A stretch of DNA of 64,000 nucleotides, from contig DASYAI010000046.1 of NCBI GenBank assembly GCA_036501425.1, positions 8,282 through 72,281 of the forward strand, given 5' to 3'. The DNA is from DATKRB01 sp036501425 (GTDB lineage Bacteria; Actinomycetota; Acidimicrobiia; Acidimicrobiales; RAAP-2). The position numbers were made by a program, and so were the translations under genes. The notes beneath the pieces were generated by a model. The model saw nothing but the letters and a program-made list of their open reading frames with translations, was not told the DNA's origin and searched no databases. Of this stretch, positions 40,711-50,144 are shown piece by piece. Within the stretch, counting starts at the first letter, position 1; each line of letters opens with the position of its first letter.

Positions 40711-42260
40711 CGACCAGCTCGGGCGGCCCGCCCGAGGATCGTGGACCCGCCGGGCACCTCGGGCGGCGGGTCGCCGTTCCCCGGCGATGGCTGGCCCTCG
40801 GCACGGTCGTGGTCGTGGCGCTGGCCGTGGGCCTGGTCGACCGGCTCGTGGGCAGCACCCAGCCGGCACCGGTCCCGGTGGCGGTCGTCGCCGCCGCCCC
40901 GGCCGGATCGGAGTCCTCGTCGTGGTACTGCACCGGCTCGACCGGTACCCCGGGCAGTGCCGGCCTGGGCACCGTCCTGGTGACGAACACCACCGACCGG
41001 GCTCGTCCGGCGACGATCTCGGTCACCGACGGTTCGGCGACCAAGGCGACGTCGGTGGACCTCGGGGCGTTCTCGGAGCAGGCGTTCACCCCCTCTTCGC
41101 TGCTGCAGGGACCATGGCTGGCGTCCCGGGTCGACGTGGCGGGGGGCGGGGTGGTGGTCACCCAGGTGGTGCAAGGCCCGACCGGCTGGGCATCGTCGCC
41201 GTGCTCGAGCACCACGGTGCCTTCCTGGTACTTCGCGTCGGGCTCCACCGCCACCGGCTCCGCCATGACGGTGGTCGTGTTCAACCCGGCCTCCACCCCG
41301 GCGGTGGTGGACCTCACCTTCTACACGGCCAAGGGCTCCCTGCAACCCCAGCCCGACGAGGGGATCGTGGTGGCGCCGGGCGGCCTGGTGGCGGTCGACG
41401 TCGGTGCGTACCTTCAGGACCAGAGCAACGTGTCGACCCTGGTGCGGGCCCAGTCGGGCCGGATCGTGGCCTCCGAGCTGTGGAGCTCCTCGACCCCCGG
41501 CAGCGCCGGCCTGGCGCTCACGCTGGGGGCGCCGTCGCCCCGCCCGACCTGGTCGGTGCCGCTCGCCCGGGACCTCGCGCCCCGCACGCCGGGCGCCTTC
41601 GGCCAGCTCGACGTCTTCGATCCGTCGGCGGCGCCGGCTACCGTCCGGGTGAGCATCCGGCTCGCCTCGGGGCCCGTGACGCCGTTCGTGGCCACGGTCC
41701 CCCCGGGCTCGACCTGGCACCTGCGCACCGACGGCGCGGCGCGGATCCCGGCCGGGACCGACTTCGCCGTGTCGGTCCACGCCACCCGCCCGGTCGTGGT
41801 CGGCCGCAGCGTCGCCGTGGGATCCGGCGGGTCGGCTCCCGAGTGGGGGTCGCCCCCGGCGGTCGCCGAGCTACCGCCGGGCTTCGGCTCGCCCAGCTCG
41901 GGGGCGCCGGCCCCCCGGGCTCGTACGACGGTGCGGTGGGTCCTGCCGGCACCGGGCACCCCGGCCGGGCCGGCGGTTGCCGGCGCCTCGCCCGCCGCGC
42001 TGAGCGTGGTCGATCTGTCCGACCGGACGATCGACGTCCGGGTGGCCGCGCTGGCCGACGGCCGGCAGCGGGACCTCGGTCCCTCGAGCCACCTGCGGGT
42101 CCTGCCAGGGCAGTCGGTCAGCGTGCCGGCGACCACGCTGGCGCCGGTGCAGCTCGACCCGTTGGTGGTGGTCACCACCGGGTCGGCCGGGCTGAGCGAG
42201 GAGCTGGCGCCCTCGGGCGGGACGGGGGTGGTGACGCTGGCGCCGGTCCCGCTGTCATGA
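40707..42260 (+). CDS. DUF5719-type secreted/anchored protein
   Basis: 517 residues with one N-terminal membrane helix (LALGTVVVVALAVGLVDRLV) and a long extracytoplasmic beta-rich part of repeated sandwich-like units (WYCTGSTG..., SWYFASGSTATGSAMTVVVFNPASTPAVVDLTFYT, WSVPLARDL...). WYC near the start of the exported part is characteristic. In other actinobacteria this protein always follows the large GT2 protein; function unknown, presumably an envelope glycan assembly partner. GTG overlaps the upstream stop. Confidence 0.85.
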   Translation: MTTSSGGPPEDRGPAGHLGRRVAVPRRWLALGTVVVVALAVGLVDRLVGSTQPAPVPVAVVAAAPAGSESSSWYCTGSTGTPGSAGLGTVLVTNTTDRARPATISVTDGSATKATSVDLGAFSEQAFTPSSLLQGPWLASRVDVAGGGVVVTQVVQGPTGWASSPCSSTTVPSWYFASGSTATGSAMTVVVFNPASTPAVVDLTFYTAKGSLQPQPDEGIVVAPGGLVAVDVGAYLQDQSNVSTLVRAQSGRIVASELWSSSTPGSAGLALTLGAPSPRPTWSVPLARDLAPRTPGAFGQLDVFDPSAAPATVRVSIRLASGPVTPFVATVPPGSTWHLRTDGAARIPAGTDFAVSVHATRPVVVGRSVAVGSGGSAPEWGSPPAVAELPPGFGSPSSGAPAPRARTTVRWVLPAPGTPAGPAVAGASPAALSVVDLSDRTIDVRVAALADGRQRDLGPSSHLRVLPGQSVSVPATTLAPVQLDPLVVVTTGSAGLSEELAPSGGTGVVTLAPVPLS

Positions 42261-42312
42261 GGCCTGGGGCGCGCAGGTCGTGAGGCCCGGGGCCCGCTTT
42301 CGTGAGGCCTGG
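42258..42312 (+). repeat. Three spaced TGAGGCCTGG repeats after the DUF5719 gene
   Basis: TGAGGCCTGG (42258-42267), TGAGGCCCGG (42281-42290) and TGAGGCCTGG (42303-42312), 22-23 bases apart. The first contains the gene's stop codon. Confidence 0.6.
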
Positions 42313-42340
42313 ACACCGCGGGGCAGCGCAGGGCCCCAGC

Positions 42341-42363
42341 GCCCGGGCGGCGTGAGCCCGGGC
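42341..42363. terminator. Hairpin between convergent DUF5719 and ftsH genes
   Basis: Two GCCCGGGC blocks (42341-42348 and 42356-42363) separated by 7 bases can form an 8-bp GC stem. It abuts the ftsH stop. No T-tract. Confidence 0.5.
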
Positions 42364-44606
42364 TAGCCGTCCTGGGGGGCGGGCGGCGGGGGGGTCGGCC
42401 CGGGGCCGGGCCACGGCGGGGCGCTCGGCGAGGTGCCACCCGGGGCCGGCCAGGGGGGAGGGGGCCAGCCGGCCGGGGTCGGAGTGTCCCAGGTGGGTTG
42501 GCCCACCCGGGGCGGGGCTGCCCAGGTCGTCGGGGTCTCGTCGGGCGCCGACCCCTGGGCCGGCGAGCCGACCGCCTCGACCGCCGGGGGCGGGGTGCCA
42601 CCGACGGCCCCGGGGACCCGGGCGGGCCCGGCTCCGTTGCCCGGCGCGCCGTTGGTGCCCGAGCCGTTGCCGGTCGCCCCTCGGCCGTTGAACGCCGGCA
42701 CCATCTTCGCCCCGCTCAGGTGCACTGGCCGGCCGTAGGCCTCGTCGATGAGCCGACCGACCTCGGCCCCGTCGACGGTCTCCTGCTCGAGCAAGGCGCG
42801 CGCCACCGCGTCGAGCCCGCCCCGGTGGCGGGTCAGGACCTCGATCGCCCGCTCCTCCTCGGCCCGCAGGATGCGCTCGACCTCGTCGTCGATGACCCGG
42901 CTGGTGTCCTCGGAGTAGTCCCGGGTGTGCATCAGGTCCTCGCCCAGGAAGACCTGGCCCTGGGAGCCCCAGGCCATGGGGCCGATCTCGTCGCTCATGC
43001 CCCACTCGCGGACCATCTTGCGGGCCAGCTCGGTGTTGCCCACCAGGTCGTTGGCCGCCCCGGTGGAGAGGTCGCCGTAGACCAGGAGCTCGGCCACCCG
43101 ACCACCCATCCGCACGCAGAGCGAGTCCTCGATGTAGTCGCGCGGGTGGATGTGGCGCTCCTCCATCGGCAGCTGCTGGGTCACGCCGAGGGCCATGCCG
43201 GTGGGGAGGATGGTCACCTTGTGGACCGGATCGGCGTGGTCCAGCACGTAGGCCAGCACGGCGTGCCCGCCCTCGTGGTAGGCCACCCGCTCCTTCTCGT
43301 CGGGTGAGAGCACCAGGCTCTCGCGCCGCTGGCCCATCAGGACCCGGTCCCGGGCCGTCTCGAAGTCGGCCATGGCGATGGCCAGGTTGCCGCGCCGCAC
43401 CGCGTGGAGGGCCGCCTCGTTCACCAGGTTGGCCAGGTCGGCCCCGCTCATGCCCGGGGTGCCCCGGGCCACGATCTCGAGGTCGACGTCGTCGGCCACC
43501 CGCTTGCCCTTGCAGTGCACCTTCAAGATGGGCAGCCGCTCGTCGAGATCGGGCAGCGGCACCACGATCTGGCGGTCGAAGCGCCCGGGTCGCAGGAGGG
43601 CGGGGTCGAGGATGTCGGGCCGGTTGGTCGCCGCGATGATGACCACGCCCTCGGCCGGGTCGAAGCCGTCCATCTCGGAGAGCATCTGGTTGAGGGTCTG
43701 CTCGCGCTCGTCGTGGCCGCCGCCGAGCCCGGCGCCCCGCTTGCGGCCGATGGAGTCGATCTCGTCGACGAAGATGATGGCCGGCGCCTGCTTACGGGCG
43801 GTCTGGAACAGGTCGCGCACCCGGCTGGCGCCGACCCCGACGAACATCTCCATGAAGTCCGAGCCGCTGACCGACAAGAACGGCACCCCGGCCTCGCCGG
43901 CCACGGCACGGGCGAGGAGAGTCTTGCCCGTGCCCGGAGGACCGACGAGCAGCACCCCTTTGGGGATCTTCGCCCCGATCTCCTTGAACCGGGCCGGCGT
44001 CTTGAGGAAGTCGACGACCTCGCTGATCTCCTGCTTGACCCCGTTGTAGCCGGCGACGTCGTCGAAGGTCGTGGTCGGCCGGTCCGAGCTGAACAGCCGC
44101 GCCTTGGACCGGCCGATCGACATGATCCCCGACATCTGGCCCCGGGTCTGGCGCCCGATGAACCACAGCAGCAGGATGAACCCGCCGATCAGGAAGACGT
44201 AGGGGAGCACGTCGAGCACGGTGAAGCTGGGCGGGTTGGCCGCGTCGACCTGCACGCCGTGGCTGCGCATGGCCGACACGTCTGACGACAGGGGCGGGTT
44301 GAGCCCGGTGGTGCTGTACTGCGTGCCGTCCTTCAGCTTGCCGGTGATGACCCCGGTCGAGTTGTTGATGGTGGCCGTGGAGACCTGGTCGCTGCGCACG
44401 TCGCCCATGAACGACGAGTAAGAGATGGACTTGGACGCCGGGTGGCTGAGCAGGGTGGGGATCACGAAGAGCGCCAGCACCCCGACGATCAGCACGGTCC
44501 AGATCCAGCGCCAGCTCTGGTCGCCGCCCGACCCGCTCCCGCCCCCGGGCCCCGACCCGGGCGCGCCGGGGCGCGGCGGCGTGCGGTCTGGCCGTTGCGG
44601 GCTCAC
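42363..44606 (-). CDS. ftsH: ATP-dependent zinc metalloprotease FtsH
   Basis: 747 residues. Two helices (about 33-52 and 133-151) flank a periplasmic domain; then AAA domain with Walker A GPPGTGKT (222-229), Walker B IIFVDEID (277-284), second region of homology RPGRFDRQI, and zinc motif HEGGH (444-448). It degrades membrane and short-lived soluble proteins as a hexamer. A long Gly/Pro/Trp-rich tail (about 625-747) is an addition also seen in some actinobacteria. GTG start with TAGCAT 6 bases upstream, so probably leaderless. Confidence 0.97.
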   Translation of the reverse strand: MSPQRPDRTPPRPGAPGSGPGGGSGSGGDQSWRWIWTVLIVGVLALFVIPTLLSHPASKSISYSSFMGDVRSDQVSTATINNSTGVITGKLKDGTQYSTTGLNPPLSSDVSAMRSHGVQVDAANPPSFTVLDVLPYVFLIGGFILLLWFIGRQTRGQMSGIMSIGRSKARLFSSDRPTTTFDDVAGYNGVKQEISEVVDFLKTPARFKEIGAKIPKGVLLVGPPGTGKTLLARAVAGEAGVPFLSVSGSDFMEMFVGVGASRVRDLFQTARKQAPAIIFVDEIDSIGRKRGAGLGGGHDEREQTLNQMLSEMDGFDPAEGVVIIAATNRPDILDPALLRPGRFDRQIVVPLPDLDERLPILKVHCKGKRVADDVDLEIVARGTPGMSGADLANLVNEAALHAVRRGNLAIAMADFETARDRVLMGQRRESLVLSPDEKERVAYHEGGHAVLAYVLDHADPVHKVTILPTGMALGVTQQLPMEERHIHPRDYIEDSLCVRMGGRVAELLVYGDLSTGAANDLVGNTELARKMVREWGMSDEIGPMAWGSQGQVFLGEDLMHTRDYSEDTSRVIDDEVERILRAEEERAIEVLTRHRGGLDAVARALLEQETVDGAEVGRLIDEAYGRPVHLSGAKMVPAFNGRGATGNGSGTNGAPGNGAGPARVPGAVGGTPPPAVEAVGSPAQGSAPDETPTTWAAPPRVGQPTWDTPTPAGWPPPPWPAPGGTSPSAPPWPGPGPTPPPPAPQDG

Positions 44607-44612
44607 CCGACC

Positions 44613-44618
44613 ATGCTA
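44613..44618 (-). promoter_or_regulatory. -10 box, leaderless ftsH
   Basis: TAGCAT on the minus strand, 6 bases before the GTG at 44606. Confidence 0.48.
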
Positions 44619-44719
44619 TTCGCCCCCCCTTCCCAGCGGTGACCGGGCGCTTTCGTGCCCCCTGCGGGGGGCGGCCGGCGCCGGGTCGAACCTGCCCCGG
44701 TCCGCGCACCGCCCGGCGA

Positions 44720-44725
44720 TATCGT
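44720..44725 (+). promoter_or_regulatory. -10 box, leaderless CPBP protease gene
   Basis: TATCGT, 7 bases before ATG 44733. This argues against an upstream GTG at 44724, which overlaps the box. Confidence 0.43.
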
Positions 44726-44732
44726 GACCTCG

Positions 44733-45554
44733 ATGGCCCCCCCCGAGCAGCCCGGCCCGGTTGCCCGGGGGCGGGGCGGGGCGGATGAGGGAGGCCCTCG
44801 GCGTCCGGCGGACGGGTGGGCCTGGCTCCTGCTGGCCGTGGCCGGGTTCGTGGTCGGTCAGGTGGCGGCCCTGGTCGTCGTCGGGGTGGCCGCCGCCATC
44901 GAGGGCAAATCGGGTCAGCTGGCGATGATCGAGACCCTGGCGTCGCCGCCCGACTGGTACATCGGGTCGAGCCTGGTGGGCATCTGGTGCGGCTTCGCGC
45001 TGGGGCCGCTGGTGGCCAGCCGGCTCCGGGGCACCCGCTCGGTGGTGACCGACCTCGGCCTGCGCTTCGCCTGGATCGACCTGATCGGGATCGCCATCGG
45101 GGTGGGCGGCCAGCTGCTGGTGTCGGTGCTCTACGCGCCGTTCATCCGGCACCTGCACAACTTCTCCGCCCCGACCCAGAAGCTGACCGGGGGGGCCCAC
45201 GGGTGGGGGTTCTTCGTCATTGCCGTGCTCACGGTCGTCGGCGCCCCGTTCTTCGAGGAGCTCTTCTTCCGGGGATTGCTGCTGCGGGCCCTGTTGCGGA
45301 TCACCGCCCCCGACGCCGTCTCGTCCCGGGGCTCGCGCACCCGTTGGCTGGTGGTCGCCGTGGTCCTCGACGCGGTGCTGTTCGGCCTGGCGCACGGCGA
45401 GCTCGAGCAGTTCGCCGGCCTGGCGGTCTTCGGGGCGATCCTGGCCTACGTGAGCTGGCGGACCGGCCGGCAGGGCATGAACATGGTGTCGCACGCCGCG
45501 TTCAACCTGGTGGCAGTGCTGTCGGTGGTGAGCAGCCGAGGGGTCGTCCATTGA
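44733..45554 (+). CDS. CPBP-family intramembrane metalloprotease
   Basis: 273 residues, about six to eight membrane helices. Catalytic motifs are present: FFEELFFRGLLLR (EExxxR), FGLAHGELEQF (FxxxH) and VSHAAFN (HxxxN). These Abi/CAAX proteases cleave membrane or prenylated substrates; bacterial members are linked to regulated proteolysis and bacteriocin immunity. Overlaps the next gene's TTG start (TTGA, 45551-45554). Confidence 0.92.
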   Translation: MAPPEQPGPVARGRGGADEGGPRRPADGWAWLLLAVAGFVVGQVAALVVVGVAAAIEGKSGQLAMIETLASPPDWYIGSSLVGIWCGFALGPLVASRLRGTRSVVTDLGLRFAWIDLIGIAIGVGGQLLVSVLYAPFIRHLHNFSAPTQKLTGGAHGWGFFVIAVLTVVGAPFFEELFFRGLLLRALLRITAPDAVSSRGSRTRWLVVAVVLDAVLFGLAHGELEQFAGLAVFGAILAYVSWRTGRQGMNMVSHAAFNLVAVLSVVSSRGVVH

Positions 45555-48385
45555 CCCGGGCCGAGCGTGCCCCCGCCACGGGGCGGGGCGAGGGCTCCGC
45601 GCCCCGCCACGCCCGGGCGGCCGAACCGGCGGACCTCCCGCCACGTCGGGGCCCGAGTCGCCAACCGGTGGCGGCGCTCGCGGCCGCGCTGTCGATCGCC
45701 GGGGTGATCGCCGTCACCCTCTGGCAGCTCCACCTCAACCTGCTGTTCCAGAACACCACCACCACCGGGGGCGACACCGGGGCGCACGTCATGATGCCCC
45801 AGTACCTCGAGACGCTCCTCGCCCACGGCCACCTCACCGGCTGGAGCCCCCAGTGGTACGACGGGTACCCGATCTACACCTTCTACTTCGTGCTGCCCGA
45901 CCTGCTGGTGGCGCTGGGGGCGAAGGTCATCGCCTACAACGTGGCGTTCAAGTGGGGGACCGTGCTCGGCTCGGTCGCCCTGCCGGTGGCGATCTGGGCG
46001 TGCGCCCGGTGGTTCGGGTTGCGCCGGCCGCTGCCCGGGGTCCTGGCCGCCGCGGCGTTGCCGTTCCTCTTCGACTACACGTACACGATCTACGGCGGGA
46101 ACCTCTTCTCGACCCTGGCCGGCGAGTACGCCTACTCCCTCAGCCTGACCCTGGCGCTGGCCTTCCTCGGTCTCTTCGCCTCGGTGCTCCGGACGGGACG
46201 GCGGCGGGGTTGGGCGGCCGTGCTGCTCGCGGCGTGCGTCCTGTCACACATCGTGCCGGCGTTGTTCGCGCTGGTCGGGGCGGCCGTCCTGACCGGGTTC
46301 GAGCTCCTGCCGGCCCGGTGGGTGCCCGACGACGACCGCCTCTGGGGCGTGCCCGCCGGCCCGGTGGTGCCGCTGCCCCGGCGCCGGGTCCTGTGGCTGG
46401 CCGGGTCCACCGTGGCGGTCGGCCTGTTGCTGTCGGGGTGGTGGCTGGTGCCCTTCGGGCTGCGCGGGGCCTACTCGACGTCCATGGGGTACACCAACCT
46501 GACCGACTTCGCGACCCTCCTGCTGCCGCGGGCGGACTGGTGGGCCCTGGTCATCGCGGCCATCGGGGTGGTGCTCGCCGTGGCACTGCGGAGCCGGTTC
46601 GCCCTCCTCTTCGCCGTGTTGGGCGGCCTCAGCGCGCTGGCCCTCGTCGTGGATCCCCAGGGCAAGCTCTACAACGTCCGCCTGCTGCCGCTGTGGTTCG
46701 CGTGCGTGTACCTCCTGGCTGCCTGGGTGCTCGGGGTGGTCGTCGTCGTCGGGGCCCGCTGGTCGGGCCGAGAGCCGCTCGGGTGGTGGTCCCGGAGGTC
46801 GCCCGCCGTCCCCGAGCTGGGGCCCTCGACCGTGCCCGAGCCGCCCGAGGCTCCCCGTCCGGCGTTCGTCCTGCCGGGCGGCGGCAGCGCCGGGGTCGCC
46901 CGCCCGCCCGGCACCTCGGCCGCCTGGCCCCTGGCCGCAGGGCCGGCCGAGGCCACCGTGGCGCTGCCGCCGGCGGGGGCCAACCGGCCGGCCGGGGTGG
47001 GGGGAGCGCCGGACCCGAGCCCGCCGTCGGCAACCATCCGGCCCCCCAGCCCCTCGGCCAGCGCCACCGCCTGGTTCGGCGCGCCGGTGGTCCCCTCGAC
47101 CGGCTCCGAGCCCCCGTCCGCTCCGGACGTCGTGGCGGACCCGGGCGCGAGCGACGGACCCGGTGGCCGCCGTGGCCCGGCCCCCCGGTGGGAGGATCCC
47201 CCCGGCACCCGCCGCCGGCGCACCCCGGGCGCCGTGGTCGGCCCGCTGGTGGCGATCGCCGCCGCGTGCCTCGTCGTGGTGCCGCCGTTCATCCCGGGGC
47301 TCGTCTCGGCGCACGTGCTGCCGGTCACGCCCGGCGCCAACCAGGTCACCAACTGGTCCCGGTACAACTACGTCGGGTACGAGGGCCAACCCTCGTACCC
47401 CGAGTACCAGTCGGTCATGACCATGATGCGCCAGGTCGGCGCCCGCTACGGCTGCGGCCGGGCGATGTGGGAGTACAACGCCGACCTCGGGCGCTTCGGC
47501 ACCCCCGAGGCGCTGATGCTCCTTCCCTACTGGACCGACGGCTGCATCGACTCGATGGAAGGGCTGCTGTTCGAGTCCTCGACCACCACCCCCTATCACT
47601 TCCTCAACCAGGCGGAGCTGTCGGTGGGGCCCTCCAACCCGATGGTGGGGCTGCCCTACGGCCCGGTCGACGTGCCGCTCGGGATCGAGCACCTCCAGCT
47701 GCTCGGAACCCGCTACTTCATGGCCACTAGCCCCTCGGTGCAGCAGGCGGCCGAGGCCGACCCGTCCCTGCGGCTGGTCGCCTCGATCGGCCCCTTCAGC
47801 GGGTCGAACAACGGGACGCCGATCGAGACCACCTGGGACGTGTTTCTGGTGGCCGGCTCCCAGCTCGTCCAGCCGCTGACCCACCTGCCCGACGTGCTGC
47901 GCGGCGTCGGTCCGGCCCAGCCGAGCTGGTTGCCCCCCTCGGTCGCCTGGTACGACGACCCGGCCCGATGGGACGTCGAGCTGGCCCAGAGCGGCCCGGC
48001 GAACTGGCCCCGGGTCGCCGCCGGCCAGGCCCGCTCGCCCGCGGTGGCGGTGCCGAGCACCACGGTCAGCGACATCCACCAGTCCGACCAGTCGATCAGC
48101 TTCCGGGTCAGCCGGGTGGGCACCCCGGTGCTCGTGAAGGTCTCGTACTTCCCCAACTGGCAGGCCCACGGGGCCAACGGCCCCTGGCGGGTCACCCCCA
48201 ACCTCATGGTGGTGGTGCCCACCAGCCACGACGTCACCGTGGTGTACGGCACCACCCCGGCCAACGAGGCCGGCCTGGCGTGCACCATCGCCGGCTTGCT
48301 GGCCCTGGTCCTCCTCGCCGCGGGGTGGCTGTGGCGCCGGTCGCGCCGGCCCTACGTGCCCCGGCCCCGGAGCACCGACGGCTGA
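45551..48385 (+). CDS. Large polytopic membrane protein, putative lipid-linked glycosyltransferase type
   Basis: 944 residues from a TTG that overlaps the upstream stop. About ten N-terminal helices with a periplasmic QNTTTTGGDTGAHVMMPQYLETLLAHGHLTGWSPQWYDGYPIY loop, as in COG5617-type membrane proteins that resemble GT-C transferases. A Pro/Ala/Gly-rich cytoplasmic insert of roughly 150 residues (about 415-555) separates them from a late helix and a large extracytoplasmic domain (about 580-900), then a final anchor. Donor and acceptor unknown; likely a glycan assembly step linked to the mannose genes downstream. Confidence 0.8.
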   Translation: MTRAERAPATGRGEGSAPRHARAAEPADLPPRRGPSRQPVAALAAALSIAGVIAVTLWQLHLNLLFQNTTTTGGDTGAHVMMPQYLETLLAHGHLTGWSPQWYDGYPIYTFYFVLPDLLVALGAKVIAYNVAFKWGTVLGSVALPVAIWACARWFGLRRPLPGVLAAAALPFLFDYTYTIYGGNLFSTLAGEYAYSLSLTLALAFLGLFASVLRTGRRRGWAAVLLAACVLSHIVPALFALVGAAVLTGFELLPARWVPDDDRLWGVPAGPVVPLPRRRVLWLAGSTVAVGLLLSGWWLVPFGLRGAYSTSMGYTNLTDFATLLLPRADWWALVIAAIGVVLAVALRSRFALLFAVLGGLSALALVVDPQGKLYNVRLLPLWFACVYLLAAWVLGVVVVVGARWSGREPLGWWSRRSPAVPELGPSTVPEPPEAPRPAFVLPGGGSAGVARPPGTSAAWPLAAGPAEATVALPPAGANRPAGVGGAPDPSPPSATIRPPSPSASATAWFGAPVVPSTGSEPPSAPDVVADPGASDGPGGRRGPAPRWEDPPGTRRRRTPGAVVGPLVAIAAACLVVVPPFIPGLVSAHVLPVTPGANQVTNWSRYNYVGYEGQPSYPEYQSVMTMMRQVGARYGCGRAMWEYNADLGRFGTPEALMLLPYWTDGCIDSMEGLLFESSTTTPYHFLNQAELSVGPSNPMVGLPYGPVDVPLGIEHLQLLGTRYFMATSPSVQQAAEADPSLRLVASIGPFSGSNNGTPIETTWDVFLVAGSQLVQPLTHLPDVLRGVGPAQPSWLPPSVAWYDDPARWDVELAQSGPANWPRVAAGQARSPAVAVPSTTVSDIHQSDQSISFRVSRVGTPVLVKVSYFPNWQAHGANGPWRVTPNLMVVVPTSHDVTVVYGTTPANEAGLACTIAGLLALVLLAAGWLWRRSRRPYVPRPRSTDG

Positions 48386-48456
48386 CGGGCTCCACCGGCC
48401 GCCGGGCCCCCGGGGCCCCGGGTTCGGCTGACGGGCTCGGGTAGTCTGGCCGGGCC

Positions 48457-49854
48457 ATGGGCGACCCGGACCTCGTGTTCAAGGCCTACGACATCCGGGG
48501 AACGGTCCCCGACCAGCTCGACGCCCCGCTCTGCCGGGCGATCGGGGCGGCGGTGGCCCGGTTCACCGGGGCGCCCCGGCTGCTGGTCGCCCGGGACATG
48601 CGACCCTCGGGCGTCGAGCTGAGCGCGGCGTTCGTGGAGGGTGCCCGGTCCGAAGGCGCCTCGGTGACCGACCTCGGCATGGGATCGACCGACTTCTTGT
48701 ACTTCGCCTCCGGCCACCTCGACGCGCCCGCCGCCATGTTCACCGCCTCGCACAACCCGGCCGGCTACAACGGGATCAAGCTGTGCCTGTCCGGCGCCCG
48801 CCCCATCGGGAGCGACACCGGCCTGGGGGAGATCAAGGCGCTGGCCGAGGAGCGGTTGGCGACCGGGCCCGGGGGCTCTGCCGGGCCCCCGGCGGGGTCG
48901 CTGGACCAGCTCGACCTGCTCGACGAATGGGCCGACCACGTGCGGTCGTTCGTGGACGTCGGGGCCCTGGCGCCCCTGAAGGTGGTGGCCGACACGGCCA
49001 ACGGGATGGGCGGCCTGGTCGTGCCCAAGGTGTTCGCCTCCCTTCCCTTCGAGGTGGAGATCCTCTTCGAGGAACTGGACGGCACCTTCCCCAACCACCC
49101 GGCCGACCCGATCCAGCCCGAGAACCTGGTGCCCCTGAAGGCGGCCGTCCTCGACCGCGGGGCCGACGTGGGGCTGGCCTTCGACGGCGACGCCGACCGG
49201 GTCTTTCTGGTCGACGAGCGGGCCGAGCCGGTGTCCGGGTCCCTTACCACCGCCCTGGTCGCCGCCTCGATGCTGGCCAAGCACCCCGGCTCCACCGTCT
49301 TGTACAACCTGATCTGCTCGCACGTGGTGCCCGAGGTGGTGACCGAGCACGGCGGGGTGCCCGTGCGCACCCGGGTGGGCCACTCCTTCATCAAGCAGGT
49401 CATGGCCGATACGGGCGCCGTCTTCGGCGGCGAGCACTCCGGGCACTACTACTTCCGTGACAACTACCGGGCCGACTCGGGCATCATCACCGCCCTGGTC
49501 GTGCTGGAGCTGATGAGCGCGGCCGGCGCCCCGCTGTCCGAGCTGCTGGCCCCCTACCGGCGGTACGCGGACTCGGGCGAGATCAACACCAAGGTGCCGG
49601 ACCCGGGGGCCACCGTCGAGGCGGTCGCCCGCACCGAAGCCGACCAGGGCGGGCTGGTCGACCGGCTCGACGGCCTGACCGTCGATCACGGGACCTGGTG
49701 GTACAACCTGCGACCGTCCAACACCGAGCCGCTGCTCCGGCTCAACGTCGAGGCGGCCGACGCGGACGATCTCGCTCGGCGGGTGGCCGAGGTCCAGCAG
49801 ATGATCGCCGAGCTCGGGCAGCGGGCGGCCAGCTCCGCCCCTGCCGGGGAGTGA
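48457..49854 (+). CDS. manB: Phosphomannomutase / phosphoglucomutase
   Basis: 465 residues, alpha-D-phosphohexomutase. Active-site phosphoserine in FTASHNPAGYNGIK, metal site AFDGDADRVF, sugar loop GEHSGHYYF and phosphate loop RPSNTEPLLRLNVEA. It interconverts hexose 6- and 1-phosphates; mannose is favoured by the neighbourhood (PmmA/Rv3257c type). TAGTCT lies 9 bases before the ATG. Overlaps the next GTG by GTGA. Confidence 0.94.
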   Translation: MGDPDLVFKAYDIRGTVPDQLDAPLCRAIGAAVARFTGAPRLLVARDMRPSGVELSAAFVEGARSEGASVTDLGMGSTDFLYFASGHLDAPAAMFTASHNPAGYNGIKLCLSGARPIGSDTGLGEIKALAEERLATGPGGSAGPPAGSLDQLDLLDEWADHVRSFVDVGALAPLKVVADTANGMGGLVVPKVFASLPFEVEILFEELDGTFPNHPADPIQPENLVPLKAAVLDRGADVGLAFDGDADRVFLVDERAEPVSGSLTTALVAASMLAKHPGSTVLYNLICSHVVPEVVTEHGGVPVRTRVGHSFIKQVMADTGAVFGGEHSGHYYFRDNYRADSGIITALVVLELMSAAGAPLSELLAPYRRYADSGEINTKVPDPGATVEAVARTEADQGGLVDRLDGLTVDHGTWWYNLRPSNTEPLLRLNVEAADADDLARRVAEVQQMIAELGQRAASSAPAGE

Positions 49855-50144
49855 CGGGCTCCGTGGCGCTCGACCCCCTCTTGCTGAGCGTGCTGGCCTG
49901 TCCGGTGGACAAGGGTCCCCTGTTGTGGTTCGAAGAGGAGAGCCTGCTCTACAACCCCCGCCTCCACCGTGGCTACCAGGTGCTCGACGGCGTGCCGGTC
50001 ATGCTGGTCGAGGAGGCCACCGAGGTCGACCAGTCGGAGCACGATCGCCTCATGCGCACGGCGGCGGCCGGGAGCGTCCCCGAGACCGGCACCGGCCCCC
50101 CTCCGGAGACCGGCGCCGGTGCCGGCGGTTCCTCGCGCCCTTGA
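49851..50144 (+). CDS. Trm112-like zinc-ribbon-type protein
   Basis: 97 residues. LDPLLLSVLACPVDKGPLLWFEEESLLYNPRLHRGYQVLDGVPVMLVEEA is the Trm112/UPF0434 core; only one cysteine of the usual CPxCKG site remains (CPVDKG), so zinc binding is doubtful. The tail is low complexity. It lies between manB and the SIS gene, as in other actinobacteria. GTG at 49851 overlaps the manB stop; GTG at 49863 is an alternative. Confidence 0.85.
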   Translation: MTGSVALDPLLLSVLACPVDKGPLLWFEEESLLYNPRLHRGYQVLDGVPVMLVEEATEVDQSEHDRLMRTAAAGSVPETGTGPPPETGAGAGGSSRP

